Source: Quillaja saponaria (taxonomy: Eukaryota; Streptophyta; Magnoliopsida; Fabales; Quillajaceae). Taken from it: a DNA stretch of 64,000 bases. The position numbers and the translations under genes are program-made. Under the pieces are notes generated by a model. It was not told the origin of the DNA. It did not search any database and saw nothing but the letters and a program-made list of their open reading frames with translations. The DNA lies in contig CM055611.1 of assembly GCA_029379385.1 (NCBI GenBank), positions 16,190,062 through 16,254,061 on the forward strand, written 5' to 3'. Each line of letters starts with the position of its first letter. Position 1 is the first letter of the stretch. Shown one piece after another: positions 48,162 to 61,334 of the stretch.

Positions 48162-50047
48162 CCTTATGTAGGATTCAATTATTAAATAGTTAATTAGGAA
48201 ACATGATATTGAATTAATTAACTTTATTCGGATAAAGGGTTAAGAAAACTTAATTCTCAATAAATACGCTTGGGAAATTAACTTTGAAGTGGTTATTGAA
48301 GGAACGCAAGGGCAGATTTTGTAAGTTAGAAAAATTTAGTATTTCAAGTGTTTTTAAAACTGAATTAAATTTAGAGTTCTTAAGAGGAAGTGTAGCTTAG
48401 GGTCTTGAAAGGTTGTCTACAAAATTTCGTAGCTTGGTTTCATATATGTTGTGAGTTATAGCTATTAGACTCCATCTAGGTCAGGCAGAATTCGTAGTGC
48501 CCTCTTTTTGGTTCATGTAAGAAATTGAGTAGGCTTATGACAGATTTTAGGGAAAGTTTCAAAATAATAAATATAGATATACTTGTCTATTAATAAACCC
48601 AATAAACGGAATCGGATTTCGTTTTTCCTAGAGAAAGTTATGTTTGATGAACTAAGGTAAGGTCAGAGCTATCAAAATCCTGCGTGTTGCATAATTTGAT
48701 GCAACTTCAAACAATAAACTGTATTGATATACAAATCCAAAAATTACACATGATATACCATTATAAATCTACATGTGTCTATTATTTTATAAATTTTACG
48801 AAACTGGATTCGGAGTTTCGTAGAGAAAGATATGACCGTTAAAGTGGACACTGGTCCAAACCTCAAGTTTAGATAGTTTCAACATTTCTAACTCACTAAG
48901 TACTTTCTATTTTTTTTCTAATGGTTCCTTCTACCCTAGGCTTTATTAAGACATTTAAAATGTCTTTTCATTATTAACCCTATCTCATAAAGTCCAATTC
49001 ATATTAATTGGCAAGTAATAGCTTAATGAAAAACTTTCATAAAGAAACCTATACAAGATGAGATATAAGCTTAGTAACTAAAAGATTATAACAATAATGT
49101 TTATGAACTAAGTATTATTTGGAATTATGAATTTCGGTTTCAGATTCTAATGTGGATCTGATGAGATGCGTGGACGCAAGTGTGAATGACGAGTGAAATT
49201 GGTTACAGGTAAGTGGTTAATTACTACCTTTAGGGGCTAGATTAGTATGTGTAATTATATGTTTATTTGAATATGTGTGATATATAAAAAATAAGCAAGT
49301 AGAGTACTTCAGTAATTTATTTAAATTATGTTGATTTGATATTGATTGCTATGTTTGACATTGGTTGTGATTGATAAGAGCCAACAAAGTGGGGTTTTTA
49401 TAAAAAACGATTTTTATCTCCGAAATTAAAAGTCCAGGTGCACCTAAGATACTCTAATTTAAAATCCAAAGAAAAATTCTGATTCTGATAAATGTTTTTC
49501 TTAAATTAAGTACTCTTTGGGTACAATTTTTCACTCACAGGGTCCGTATGACTCACCCAGCTTTTGTGGTGATACCTTTTTAGTAGCAGGATCTCAAAAG
49601 AAGTTAATCACTAATACGAGGTTTTGCTGAGTATTTGACGACAAGGTATTCCTTGGAATCTCATACTTGGAGTCAATGATGAAAGTTTGCAGTCACATTA
49701 GAACTGTGGGTGTTAAATTTGGTATGATGTAATATTATAGTATTTGTGTTGTTGATGATGTGAACAGAGTGAAACTCCTTATTGTCTTTGCACTGTGTTG
49801 TGTAAAAAAAAGAGTTATAGGTTTGCATTTTAAGACATGTTCCATATTACTAGGAACCTCTACCAAAATTTTTAGTAAATTGTGATTTGTCAATCAACAA
49901 ACTTTTAATGTTAACTTTTATGTTTATAAGTCCTTGGTTTTATTCATTGTTTGGTCAAGAGTTATGGTCGTTCCTTTATTTGAGTCAGGGTTACGGAGGT
50001 TTGGTTACCATTCCTCGACCAGTCATGCCTCCATGAGGGGTGTGACA
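46353..50047 (+). mobile_element. Nested long LTR, plus orientation (3.7 kb)
   Basis: Starts TGTTATAACCAG and ends GAGGGGTGTGACA. It is the reverse-complement relative of the LTR it sits in: for example 48930-49200 mirrors 46060-46330. The flanks GAAAT and TAAAC agree at three of five positions, so the target duplication is degenerate. AT microsatellites occur at 46611-46645 and 48105-48154, and an A tract at 47173. Predicted reading frames in the CT-rich part (46700-47270) have no gene-like features. Confidence 0.8.
48105..48154. repeat. AT microsatellite (~25 repeats)
   Basis: Uninterrupted AT dinucleotide run within the nested LTR, the longest seen in the window. Confidence 0.95.
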
Positions 50048-51361
50048 TAAACTATTAGCAAAGATAGAAAGCACTGGTGAGTTAAAACTGTTAAAACAGT
50101 CTAAACTTGGAGTTTAGACCAATGTCCATTTTAACGGTCATATCTTTCTCTAGGAAATTCAGAATCTAATTTTATAAAATTTATAAGATACTAGACACAT
50201 GTAGCTTTATAATGGTATATCATTTGTAATTTTTAGATTTGTATATCAATACAGTTTATTCTTTGAAGTTACATCAAATTCTACAAAACAAAGGATTTTG
50301 ACAGCTTTGACCTTATCTTAGTTAATTGAAAATAACTTTCTCTAAGAAAAATGAAATCCAATTCCGTTTATCGGGTTTATTAATAGAAAAGTATATTATA
50401 TTTTTCATTTGTAATCTTTTCATAAAATTAGTCTTGAACCCACTCAATTCCTTGCATGAACCAAAAATAGGGCACAAAAAATTCTGCATGACCTAAGCGG
50501 GGTCTAACAGCTCTAACTCACAACATACTTGGAACCAAGCTACGAAATTTTGTAGACAACATCCTAAGATCTTAAGCTACACTTAATTTAATTCAGCTCC
50601 AAAAGCACCTGAAACCCAGGATTTCTTTCACCCACGAATCTGCCCCTGCACCCCCTTCAAAACCCACTTAACTCTCATCTTCGACCACTTTCAAGCTCCA
50701 ATTCATACTCCTCACATCAACACTAATTCACTAACATTACTCCTAATCCAATTGAATTCAAGATTGTGTTAGTGATTTAAAATTAATCAAGAACTTAACT
50801 TGTCACTTTCCAATATCAAGCCAACCAATTCTTATTTATTAATATACAATTATTTTCTTGTAGACATTTTATCAACCACCTTATATGCATGTTTTTATTT
50901 AGCTTATAAGCAAGCATCTATATATATATTCACCATGGGACTTACATAAGTCCATCAAATTACATTTTATTCATATTCCAATTACTCCCTTAATCCTCTA
51001 CTTCTTATGTTCTTTGATTATAATCCTTAATTCAACTTTTACCCACAACCACAATCAACAAAAATTTTACTGATTTAAAGCAATTAAACTAACATAATAC
51101 TTAGAATCCATACTCCGCCTACATCTTACCTAATAGCCTTGCTGTTGTCGTGAAGAAGATGTGCCTACTAGTCTTCATAGCCTGGTTATTCTGCTGCATA
51201 GCCTCCCCGAAAAGGCCACCAATCAGCCGAGCAAAGGAGGAACCCACCAAATTGATATCATCTCACGGCTGGACCAAAATGAGGCACCAACAAAACACTT
51301 CTCAACTGCTACAAGTTTAGTATAGGCAGCTACAATCTCATGAACAAACCAGGGACTCCAC

Positions 51362-53953
51362 TGTAATAGCCTGAAGTCGACACGCATATTAAGATGCAGT
51401 ACGTAACTTGTGTCATTAGGTAAAACTTTATAATTTAAATTATTTTTATGAATGATCACTAACATAAATATGGCAGTTAGGTGATAAATTGAAGTAAGTA
51501 GAGTTTAAATCATGTAGAGTGTGTTCATTGAAGAATAAGCAAATATTTTATAATTATAAAATGAAAAATTATATATATATATATAGATATCTAAGGAACA
51601 TGTGTGGCTCATGATTTTCCTTCATTATTTTAGTAAACTTTCTTTTTATCTCTTTCTTCCTTTGCTTGACGTTTTCCTGGGTAAGAAAAAAATAATATCC
51701 ACTGCTCCTTCTTTCTACGACTTTCTCTTGGGATTTTCTGGAATTTTAGAAGATGAAGGCTACTGTGAACTCTTGCTTTTGCCACCTAAATACAATCCTT
51801 GAGTAATTCTTGCTCCTTCTTTCAAGTAAGTCATGGGAGTGGTAATTGAAGGAGGTGAGGAGCTGAGTTTTAAATCAGCTAGAAACACCCCACTATCCTT
51901 TCATTTGGTTGCTGAAATCCCCTGCTTCTTGGACTTGGGGAAATAACTAGCCATATCTCTTGTTTTCTCTTGCCTAAGAATTCTTAACTTTGGTGTTGAT
52001 CACATTAAATTCAAGCTAAAACAATTTTTCCTCTTGACCGTGGGTTTTCCTCTTTTGTATTGGGTTGTGATCTCCTTGAATTGTTGATGGCTGTCTGTTT
52101 TTGAAGGATGGCCATGAAATTGAGCTAGCGTTAGGCTGGAATTCTAGCCGTGAGGGTGAAGTCAGTTTGGGTAGGGCGTGAGTGGGACGGATTGAAAGCT
52201 GAAAGGGATGAACTAAGATGCTGTTATGGTATCCTATTTGTGGGATGTTGAAACTATGAGGATGTAGAACAGAACCAGCCGTCCCATACTTATTTTTGGC
52301 CCTCCATTATGTTGAACGGCTGAAGCAGGAATTAAAGCAGCAAATATGCTGTTGTAACTGTTAAGGAAAAATTTGAAGGAGTTTGAATTAATCTTTAACT
52401 TAAGCATTAGAAGGATTTCTTTAAAATAATAATAATAATACTAATAATAATTACTCTTGAATCTTAATTCAGTTAAATTGTTCACGTAAATTGAATAGTG
52501 GAAGTTTCTTAGTTAGGTGGAATATTGGGAATCCCTTTTAGTTCAAGTAAGAAAGGGAAGATAGCAATTAGTTAAGCATCGTGAAGTATCAATAAAAAAA
52601 TAATAATAATAATAATGGATTAGAAGTTGCAAATAAGCTATAGTGAGTAATTTTATTTTAAATAGTATTTATCAGGATATTCACAAAGTGATTAAGATAA
52701 ATTAGTTTATAAATAACATGTTATATATATATATAACTAGCAAATCGAGGAATTAATTTTGAAATGACTATTGTAAATTACATATAAATTGATGACTTTC
52801 AGCTTCAGATCAAATCGAGGATATTCTGACCCCGACTCAAGCAGAACGATGAATCATATACTTGAGTTGTGAGTGAATTATGTATTTTATAGTTATCAGA
52901 TTATTGTATGAAATCATGTGTATATGTGCATTAAGCCATTATAAAATTACATTTGAGCAAATGATTTATTTTAGTGTTTACTTGAATGATATGTGTTTGA
53001 TATTGATTATGATTGATAAGGGCCAACAACGTAAAATTTTCTAAAAAAATTTTTATCTTCAAAATTAAAGTCTAGGTGCATCTAGGTTATTTGAATTTGA
53101 AAGTTGATATGAGTTATTCTAATTTTGACAATTGTTTTGAAAACAATTAGAGTGCTCAACCCAAGTGAGATGAATTTGTGTACGGAGTCACTTGTTGTGC
53201 GGGCTCGTAAATGCTTGATGGGGGGAGATATTGTTTTGCGAGGTTGAGTTACTCGCTGGCCCTTTGATTGTTTAAGTGTTTGTTTAATTGTTGATTGACT
53301 TGTATGAGTTGTTTGCTATTTTCGGACTATGAACTAAGTGAATTGTGGTTGTATGATTATGATAATCAAGTACATGTATCTATAGATTTAAATATGAGTT
53401 GTAAATTATGATATATGTGTTGTGTGTACATGATTTACTCACTGAGTTTTTGTGACTTAAAATTTTCTGTGGTTATTTTTTTTACTTTTCAGGAGACCGC
53501 GATTTATCGCTATATAGGGCTACCTACCGACTTTGCAGGGGCAAGATATATCTCGAAAATCACACACTTAGAAAGTAAACAACAGTACTTGCATTCGCCT
53601 AAGGTGTCATGCAGGGTCGTAGTATATATTGTATTTATTATGTTGTTGTCCTGTTTTGTTAAGAGCGGAGCTCCTCTATATATTATGATATCACAATTTA
53701 CTATTGATTTGAATCTAGGTTGTTTGATTTTATTATAGGTATGTTCCACTATATGGGGAACCTCTGCCAATATTTTCATAAATCGTTTTATGTTTAACTG
53801 TCAGTACCGGATTTTACTTTAACTTTATAACATTTTGATAGTATTGACTACAATGTATTTTTAAATTGTAATGCACTACTTGCATATTCAGGGTTACAGG
53901 GTTATGGACATCCATTCCTCAGGCCAGTCATACCTTCATTTGAGGGTGTGACA
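51362..53953 (+). mobile_element. Nested solo LTR, plus orientation (2.6 kb)
   Basis: Starts TGTAATAGCC, ends GAGGGTGTGACA, and is flanked by perfect 5-base duplications TCCAC (51357-51361 and 53954-53958). It interrupts the minus-oriented LTR, whose sequence continues on both sides. It keeps GAGTCA/CAGGGTTAC, TAAGGGCCAAC and GGAACCTCTGCCAA landmarks shared with the longer LTRs but is shorter and more diverged. No internal region, therefore a solo LTR. Confidence 0.9.
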
Positions 53954-55150
53954 TCCACGGCCAAATCCAATGGTAATGAAAGAAGGAAAATAATTGTATA
54001 CTAAAAAAAAAAAAAAAAAAGAGTAAAGCTCTTGAATATGCAAGGAGGAGTTGCAAATCAGCGAAGCAAAAACAGGGGAAGGAGCAAGGTAGAGGCAGTG
54101 CACCACAAGGAGGTAAAATTGGCCTTTGCAAGCAAGTTCAGACTGTTGGAGGTTTAACAACCCAAAGGAGCATCAATCCAGCTTTACACGGGCAAGGAAT
54201 TACTACCAACCTCACGGTTACATGACAAACTCACGGTTAGTCTTGCAAAGCTCCTAGAAATGCAGCAAATGATAGGGAAAATAGAAGAATTTGGTTACTA
54301 CAACAGAGGGGCAGAGGAGAACGAAAGGAAGACAAAGAAAGACGAAGAACAGTGCACGCCACTTCAAGATTTCTCCCCATCCTAACCTCTTGGCCAAGCA
54401 AGAAGGAACAAGGTAGTGGAGGCAAGCTAGAAAAATCCAAAATCTTGAAGAAATGCATGTTGGCCAAAGAGGGAGGAAAAGAAAAGAAAAGTCAAGGTTA
54501 TTACTTTAAATTTTGTGGTAGATATCAATTATATACATATATATATATATATATGTGTGTATAGTATGAATTAAATTCTATTGCTTAAATATATATCTAT
54601 ATATATCATTACTTTCTAGCTTAAAAAGAATATATGATGCATAATTAATCTTGTTGCATCTATAAATATAAATATTGTACACTTGTTGTATACCTTAAAA
54701 AGATTTACCCACATAAATTTTTAAGCTCCTATTTAGTCAATTAAATAATAAAAATTTATTCTTGCATTATTTCTATATTTATACAAGTTTTCAATTACGT
54801 ACATTTGTCTTTATATGAAATTTAGTTACCTAGTCACAAAATTTTTTGTACAAACTTCCTAAAATGCAAGTTTAAGTATCGGGTTATAACAAATAACCAA
54901 TCCCATTGCATATAATTACACATGTGCTCAGGGGCTTTTTTCATTTTAATTAAATAGAAAAGTTTTTTTTTAAAAACTGTTTGAATAAAATTGTTAGATA
55001 TTATAATTTATTTGATTCTAAAATAAATGAATTAGTAGGTAAGTGAGAAAGAATGTGGGTAGTTATTAGCATTTAAAATTATTTTTTTTAATTGTTGCAA
55101 GAAGAAGAAACTATTAAGTATTTTTCTTTATATGGGAACTCTCTCTTTTA

Positions 55151-56391
55151 TCTATACTATATATAAAAGTGGCTTAATGGTGTAAGTTTTTATTTTTTTG
55201 TAAATACCCTTACGAGTTTTTGTTCTTACATAATTATTTTTAATTGTTATTTTGCTTCAAATAGACTATTATTTTTTCCCTAATTTTCTCTATTTTAATA
55301 TTAATAGGATTGTAATTATTTTTTCACTATTTATTTTTTCACTAATTCTTCTCAATATTAATAAATTTATAATTTTCAATAATTATATGTTAATTGTAAT
55401 TAAGATTCAATTTCTGATTTTATTTTTTTATTTTATTTGACAAATTTTCTTACAGGCATTGTTGTGAGATAATGATTAATAAGTACCTAATAATATTAAT
55501 TTTTTTTAATTTATTCTCAAATTTATGAATTAAAATTTTAAAAAATTACTATGAATTAAAAAAAAAATTAAGAGTATAGTTTTTATGATTTTAATTTTAT
55601 TGTTTTAACTTTTACTATATTTTTTAAATAATTAAATGTCAATATTAGTTAATTTTGAATTTCTTAATTTTTTATTTATTTACTAAGTTCCTAATAATTT
55701 TTAGTTCTTCTAAAACTTTTGAAATATATATTTTTAAATACTATGAATTAATTAGTTTCATTAATTATATATTGTTGTTTTAATTTTTAGTGGAAATTGT
55801 TTTATTTTCTTAAGTAATGCCGTGAGTTTTTACTATTATATAATATACTTTATAGTTGTTATTTTGCTTCAAATATTGTTTTTATCTTTTACTTCTTTCA
55901 TAATTCTTCTCTATTTTTACATTAAAATGTTTGTCTCAACTATACTAAAAGCCAGCATACCCTTATGGCGTCTTCCGACTTTAACCATTATCTTTTTTAT
56001 CTTAATTTTTTAAATATTAATAAATCTAAAATTTTTCAGTAACTATATATCAATAATAATTAAGATTGAATTTCTTATTTTTTTTAAAAAAAATTTAATA
56101 TGCTACAAATAATTATAATACTATAAATATATTTTTTTAAATGCTATGAGTGAAAATAAATATTTAGAGTATAGTTTTTATGGTTATAATATTATTGTAT
56201 TAATTCTTCTTTCTAAAAAAAAGATTATATGTTTATAATATGAATTATTTTTTAATTGTATTTATCTATTTGCTTATTTTCATTAAGATTGAGTTTTGGT
56301 TTTTTATTACCTATAATATCTTGATATGTACACCAATTGTTGGTGTAACATAAATACGATTCAAGTGCAACTCATGTGCCACAAAAACTAG
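55151..56391 (+). mobile_element. Non-autonomous Helitron-like element
   Basis: The left end TCTATACTATATATAAAAGT follows an A, and the right end CAAAAACTAG is followed by T: the TC...CTRR termini and A^T insertion site of Helitrons. Upstream of the end is a perfect short stem, ACACCAA-TTG-TTGGTGT at 56330-56346, about 45 bases from the terminus; a nearer stem is imperfect. The interior is AT-rich and noncoding, with a second 5'-end-like sequence at about 55932 (CAACTATACTAAAAGCC), so two elements may overlap. No Rep/helicase gene. Confidence 0.58.
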
Positions 56392-56574
56392 TAATAATAT
56401 AGATATAGAAGATCGTTAGATACTTAAATTATAATGAATTGTTCCTATATTTTTAGAAAGAAAAAAAAATTAAACTGAATTTCGATCTTTTTTTTTTCGT
56501 GTGCATGAAAACTTTGTAAATGTATGAAATTCTATTTATTGAAAATAAATTTTTTATATTGTATTTATTTTTGG

Positions 56575-57195
56575 TAGAATAATATATTGTATTTTGAACA
56601 AATAGGTTAGTGTAAACTTTAATTAAAATTCCGTTAAAATTCACAATTTCTCCCATTATATATTTCACACCAAAATATATTAAAGCTCACCTTGTAATAA
56701 AATATAGTGAGTACCACTTTAAATTGTAGTTTATCCTTAATTAGTATTTTTTTATAAATATTTTTATTAAATAAATTGATAAAGAGCCACAAATACTTAC
56801 TCTTGCCTTCTCACATAATTTGTTTTAAATATTTTCCTTTCAATTTATTTTATTTATCTAGTCAATCAATAAATATCTTGATTTTTGTATATATCTTGAC
56901 TTTTCATTACATGTAAAATATTTATTTATAGTATAAACCTTAATTACAAAATTATATATATATATACACACACACGCCTTGTGTGCATGTTCTATATATA
57001 TTTTACTTTAATTTGAAAATTTTAATTAATTTAATTTGATAAAAATAATAATTATATATTAAAAAGGTTGTAGAGAGTAGAAAAGTAGAATAGTTGAGGG
57101 ATTACTATATTTTACTTGAAGAAGTTATATTTTGTAATTATCAAGTGATGGAATGAATTTTATTAATTAAATTTTTTTAAAATAATTTAATTAGG
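56575..57195 (+). repeat. Block T, copy 3
   Basis: Matches 21300-21850 through AACAAATAGGTTAGTGT, TAGTGAGTACCA, GATAAAGAGCCA, CTAGTCAATCAATAAATATC, and TATCAAGTGATGGAATGAAT. The following stretch in copy 1 (21850 onwards) corresponds to about 57475 onwards here, so 57200-57470 is extra DNA. Confidence 0.83.
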
Positions 57196-57313
57196 TGTGT
57201 ATTATATAATAGAAGATCATATGTAATCTCTCACTTTTAGAATAGTATATAAACATATATATACTTTCTTTAGCAGAATCTTTTCTAGGTTAGACAGTAA
57301 TTAATTTTTTTGG

Positions 57314-57475
57314 AAAGAAAAATTTTTAGCTGGTCTTTCTTGTTCTTTAAGAGACAAAGTTAGAGAACAAATTCGTAATATCAATAATGGAATAATTTCT
57401 TTTGATCAATTAACTTATGGATAGCTTTGTAGTTATGTCTAAAAATTGCCCTAAAAATTTGCCAAGACGAATATA
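57314..57475 (+). pseudogene. Caulimovirid capsid-region remnant
   Basis: A plus-strand frame reads KEKFLAGLSCSLRDKVREQI followed by NINNGIISFDQLTYG and a stop at 57422-57424; after frame changes the motif ALKICQDE is visible near 57460. This pattern resembles the capsid region of plant pararetroviruses. It lies exactly in the extra segment of block T copy 3, so it is a separate insertion or a fragment captured with it. Short and broken; the family assignment is from pattern recognition only. Confidence 0.55.
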
Positions 57476-57576
57476 TATATATTTATATAAAGTCACAAGT
57501 ATTTACACAAGTTATAAGCTAATTATAGTATTAAAAGAAGAATCAATTCTTTTAGATGTTGTTTCTTATACTTACA

Positions 57577-57838
57577 CTCTGTATGTCCCTTAGATAAAAG
57601 AAATTTTTTATTTTCCTTATTTCCATTTAAATATTTTAATTTCCGTCATTATCCTTCATTATTAGGAAACCCTTTATAATATACTCTCTATGTATCCCTT
57701 ATATTATACCCTGTATACCCTTAGATAAAAAAGCTTTAGAAGTAAAATTTTTTTATTTCCCTTTTAAGTTATTCTATTCTCGTCCTTATCCTTCATTATT
57801 AGAAAGTCCTTTATATTATACCTCTTATCCCTTTTTCT
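57577..57838 (+). repeat. ~131-bp direct duplication
   Basis: CTGTATGTCCCTTAGATAAA at 57577 and CTGTATACCCTTAGATAAAA at 57710 each lead into a copy ending TTATCCTTCATTATTAG(G/A)AA and a CTTTATAATATAC-like segment. The sequence style resembles MITE ends, but no paired inverted repeat was found. Confidence 0.65.
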
Positions 57839-58689
57839 CTTCATTTTCTACCTCTATATATATATATATATATATATATAAGTGAAAAGGTCTATAAAGT
57901 ACAATTAAATAATAAATAAATTTCTTCCTTTTTATATAAAACAAATGCAAAAGGATCTATCATCTATGTTGCGATAGAATTTTGAGTATGAATTAAATAT
58001 TTAATTATTCGTGTTGTCACAAGGGCAAAATGATCCATATTACATTTTCCATCATTCTCTCCTTTAAAATTATTAAAACATTATTTTCAGTAATTTTTTA
58101 GTTTTATCATAATAATAGAAATAATTAGTAATTTAATTTTTACCTGTTTCCTATTTTAAAGTTTTAATAACTGTATAGTATTGTGTGACTCTTAAATTAT
58201 GACTAAAAATTACTTCTAAAAAAAAAATATATATATATATATATATTATTACTTTTTAACAATATATTTATAAAATGTTTATATTTCCATGTTTTGTTCT
58301 TTTACACCTAGAGAGAGAGGAGAGTTCTGGGTTTGAATTTGGGACTGGGAGTTAGGAAAAGCCTTATATTCAGATACCATTTCACTTAGAGCTATGCTTA
58401 TGCTGGTTTTTGTTTATTTTCGTAAATCACCTTCTTTTTTAAAATTTTATTTTATCCCTACATTAAAAAAAAAAAAAAAACACTATTAATCAATTATTTC
58501 ACCTTCAATAATAGTAAAAGTAATATGAAAGAATAACTCCATTTACCCTAAGTAAAAATAGTAAAAAAAAAAAACAATAGAATAAAAAAGGGCATTGATA
58601 CAGTAAAAGGAATTTCGAAAAACAAGAGGACTTGTTAACAAAAAAGAATACAATGGCATGGTTTGGCATGTCTTGTATTTATATTTGCA
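57839..58689. other. No gene seen
   Basis: AT-rich DNA with AT microsatellites (57850-57881, 58228-58245). 57985-58030 matches the start of the block T right part (GTGTTGTCACAAG). Confidence 0.5.
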
Positions 58690-60480
58690 CAATAATATGT
58701 ATGTTTGGCACTGGTGTATCCTGATGCACCAAATAGGTGCCCTTGCCTACCATATTTATGGTTTTTTTTTTCCCTTTTGGTTAAAATATTTATTGTAGTA
58801 TCAGTTTGTTGATGAAATGAAAGATTTATTTGACACGTGTTAGAATGACAATGAATTGAGTTTGTTCAAGAGCTATTCGTTAAGGTTTTAGATTGAGAAG
58901 ATCGTAAGCTCGCAAACTGGTTTGTTTAATATTATATAATATATTTTATTATTTATATATAAATTTATCAGAAATACATTTGTATAAAAAAAATATATAT
59001 AAATTATAACTTATTGTGATGGTAAGTTACTCAAATAAATTTTGGTTATGAGTTTAATTTTATTAACTATTTAAAATTTTGAAAAAATAATAATAATTCA
59101 AGAATGCTTAACAAACTGAACTTGATATTGGGTTTATGCTTGTGAGTTCTTAATGAGTTTAGGTTTACTAAAACAGAATTTTACTTTTCTGAACCAGTTT
59201 TGGGTTTTTACAAATTACAACCCGCCCGAGTCAATGAGTTCACATAAGGGGTAACAATAATTATCATTTTGACAAAGGAATAATCTAAATAACGCTTACG
59301 TTTTCTACCAATTTTTGTAAGTTGATGATTAATTATCTTTAAGAAACTACAATTGAATTACAAAAATGTGATAATATTTGTTGAAGTTAGGTTTAAAAAA
59401 TGATATTTACGTTAGCTCAATTTTGATTAAATGATACTTTTAAGTTAGCTCGATTTTTATTTTGTCATTGTTTGATTAAAAGAATTAGATGTGCTTATGT
59501 GTTAAATTGAGGCTCTTGACTGTTATATTACGGTGATTTCAATGACATTTAGTACCTAAATATCCCTAACTCTTTATTAAATTATTGTAGAAAATGATAC
59601 TTTAAATTATTTATTTATTTTGAATTTCAATAATAGGTCTAAAAATTAATTTATAATATAAAATTGTATGAGAATTGCTTTTCACTTTTCCTTTTATATA
59701 TGGGTGCTTTACATTTTGAAGAAAAAAGGCTTTATGTGCACAAGAGGAAGTAATTAATCCCACAAATAATTACACCGAGGTCAAATGTTTAAACCCCATC
59801 AACCTTTTTTTTTTTTTTTTTTTAAAATAAAAAAATAAAAATAAAAAGAAGACACAATAGTTAATATATTAAAGTATTAGATGTCAGCTGACGTGTAATT
59901 TTTTATTTCTTATTTTGGTTTGAATGAGGCTATTGGATATATGAGCTACACAATAAACGATATCTTTATCACTTCCCATAAATATCTCATCTCATGTGAA
60001 AACATGATTCGATCTCAAGTTCTAGGTATATAACACCAAAAGAATTTAGTTATTAACTAACTGGCACTTTTGATAGAGTTGTAGTTATGAAATTAAAATT
60101 TGATTATTTTCTCTAATCACCTTCATGATCAAATTTAACAAAGTTAAATTTAATTGGGTTAGATCTTGACCTAGTTCATTGACATATCTATTCACAATGA
60201 CTAATTTAGTAGTCGTAGTGGCATGATTGAACTCCATTCTCTAATTCTAATATAGTACACACGCTTAAAAACCATCTCATTTATTATGTGCTATGCAACC
60301 ACATTGGACCCACAATTATGTTTTGTTTGTTTGTTTGTAAAATTGGAAGGGTCGTACATGAGCATTTGTAACAACACATAAGTAACGTTGGGAAGACTCA
60401 TTCAATCGATAATGTGGTGGTTATCCAAATAATCCTACAACTATTAATAGATGGAGGAAAAACACGGTACATATTAATTA
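58690..60480 (+). repeat. Duplicated block U, copy 2
   Basis: Follows 26085-28160 from GATGCACCAAATAGGTGCCC to the 438-family tail (CTCATTTATTATGTGC at 60266, GAGCATTTGTAACAAC, GGAAGACTCATTCAATC). Noncoding and diverged by many small indels. Confidence 0.85.
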
Positions 60481-61334
60481 CTATTAACAAGTTGGCTTCC
60501 AAAGTAAGCCGAGGTCTGGGATGATGGACTTCAACATCCAACAAATTCCAAAAAATTGTAAAACAAAGAAAAAAAAATATTTTAATGGCAAGTAAAATAA
60601 AATTATATATTTTTTATAACATAAATTTTTGTTTTTGCTTTTTTGTATGATTTAAATTTTAAATTAATTTTTTTATAGCAAATTTAAAAATTTTAAGTGC
60701 TGAAAGAGAATTGGCAAAGAAAGAGGAGAGAATTAGGATAATTTAGAAAAAAATTATTTTGGTTCATGGTTCCCTTATCTTATTGGTTATAATACTATCA
60801 CCTATTTAAAAATAAAATAATTTCACCTCAACAGGATTAAAGCCTCATTTATTTATTTTTTTTGTCCTATTCAATGGCATATATGCATCAAACATTTGAT
60901 TAGACCAAATAAGATAGAAATATCTTATTCGATTTTTCTTATCCGCTCGGCCAAAAACAGCCCCAAATCACAAATTAAAAATATTAAATAAAAAAATATA
61001 ATATTTATTGAAATTATTAATCATGAATTAATGATATTAAATTCATAAATTATAATTTTTTTTTTATAAATATTTATTGTTTAAAAATTACATTCATTGC
61101 ATCTTAGAAAGTATCCCAGTCACATCTTTCAAAAGATTCTATAGATTAATTATGCATGTTTTCATTTCACATTATAAAAGCTAACCATGCATGCATATAA
61201 TTGTCAGTGATAATATAAAACTATTTGATTAGGAATTTATTCAATTAGATTCGTGTAACATTGCATTATTTAAAAATTAGATTATATAGTCTTTTCAAGA
61301 TCTTAGATCAAATGAAGGATATTTTTAAGAAAGT
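60481..61334. other. No gene seen
   Basis: AT-rich intergenic DNA. 60760-60990 is slightly richer and may be a degraded MITE, without supportable ends. Confidence 0.45.

Larger units (their letters stand above)
44984..54891 (-). mobile_element. Solo long LTR, minus orientation, split by two younger LTRs
   Basis: On the plus strand it starts TATCACACCCC (a mutated TGTCACACCC) and ends GGGTTATAACA. Both flanks are AATAA (44979-44983 and 54892-54896), a 5-base target duplication. Its own sequence is 44984-46352, 50048-51361 and 53959-54891, about 3.6 kb; the gaps are filled by two plus-oriented relatives. No primer binding site, polypurine tract or gag-pol lies beside it, so it is a solo LTR formed by recombination between the two LTRs of a former element. 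Family assignment to Ty3/gypsy rests on size, termini and absence of contrary signals. Confidence 0.82.

Noticed and set aside
57850..57881. AT run as a possible TATA promoter
   Set aside because: AT microsatellites are common in the window and no gene follows.
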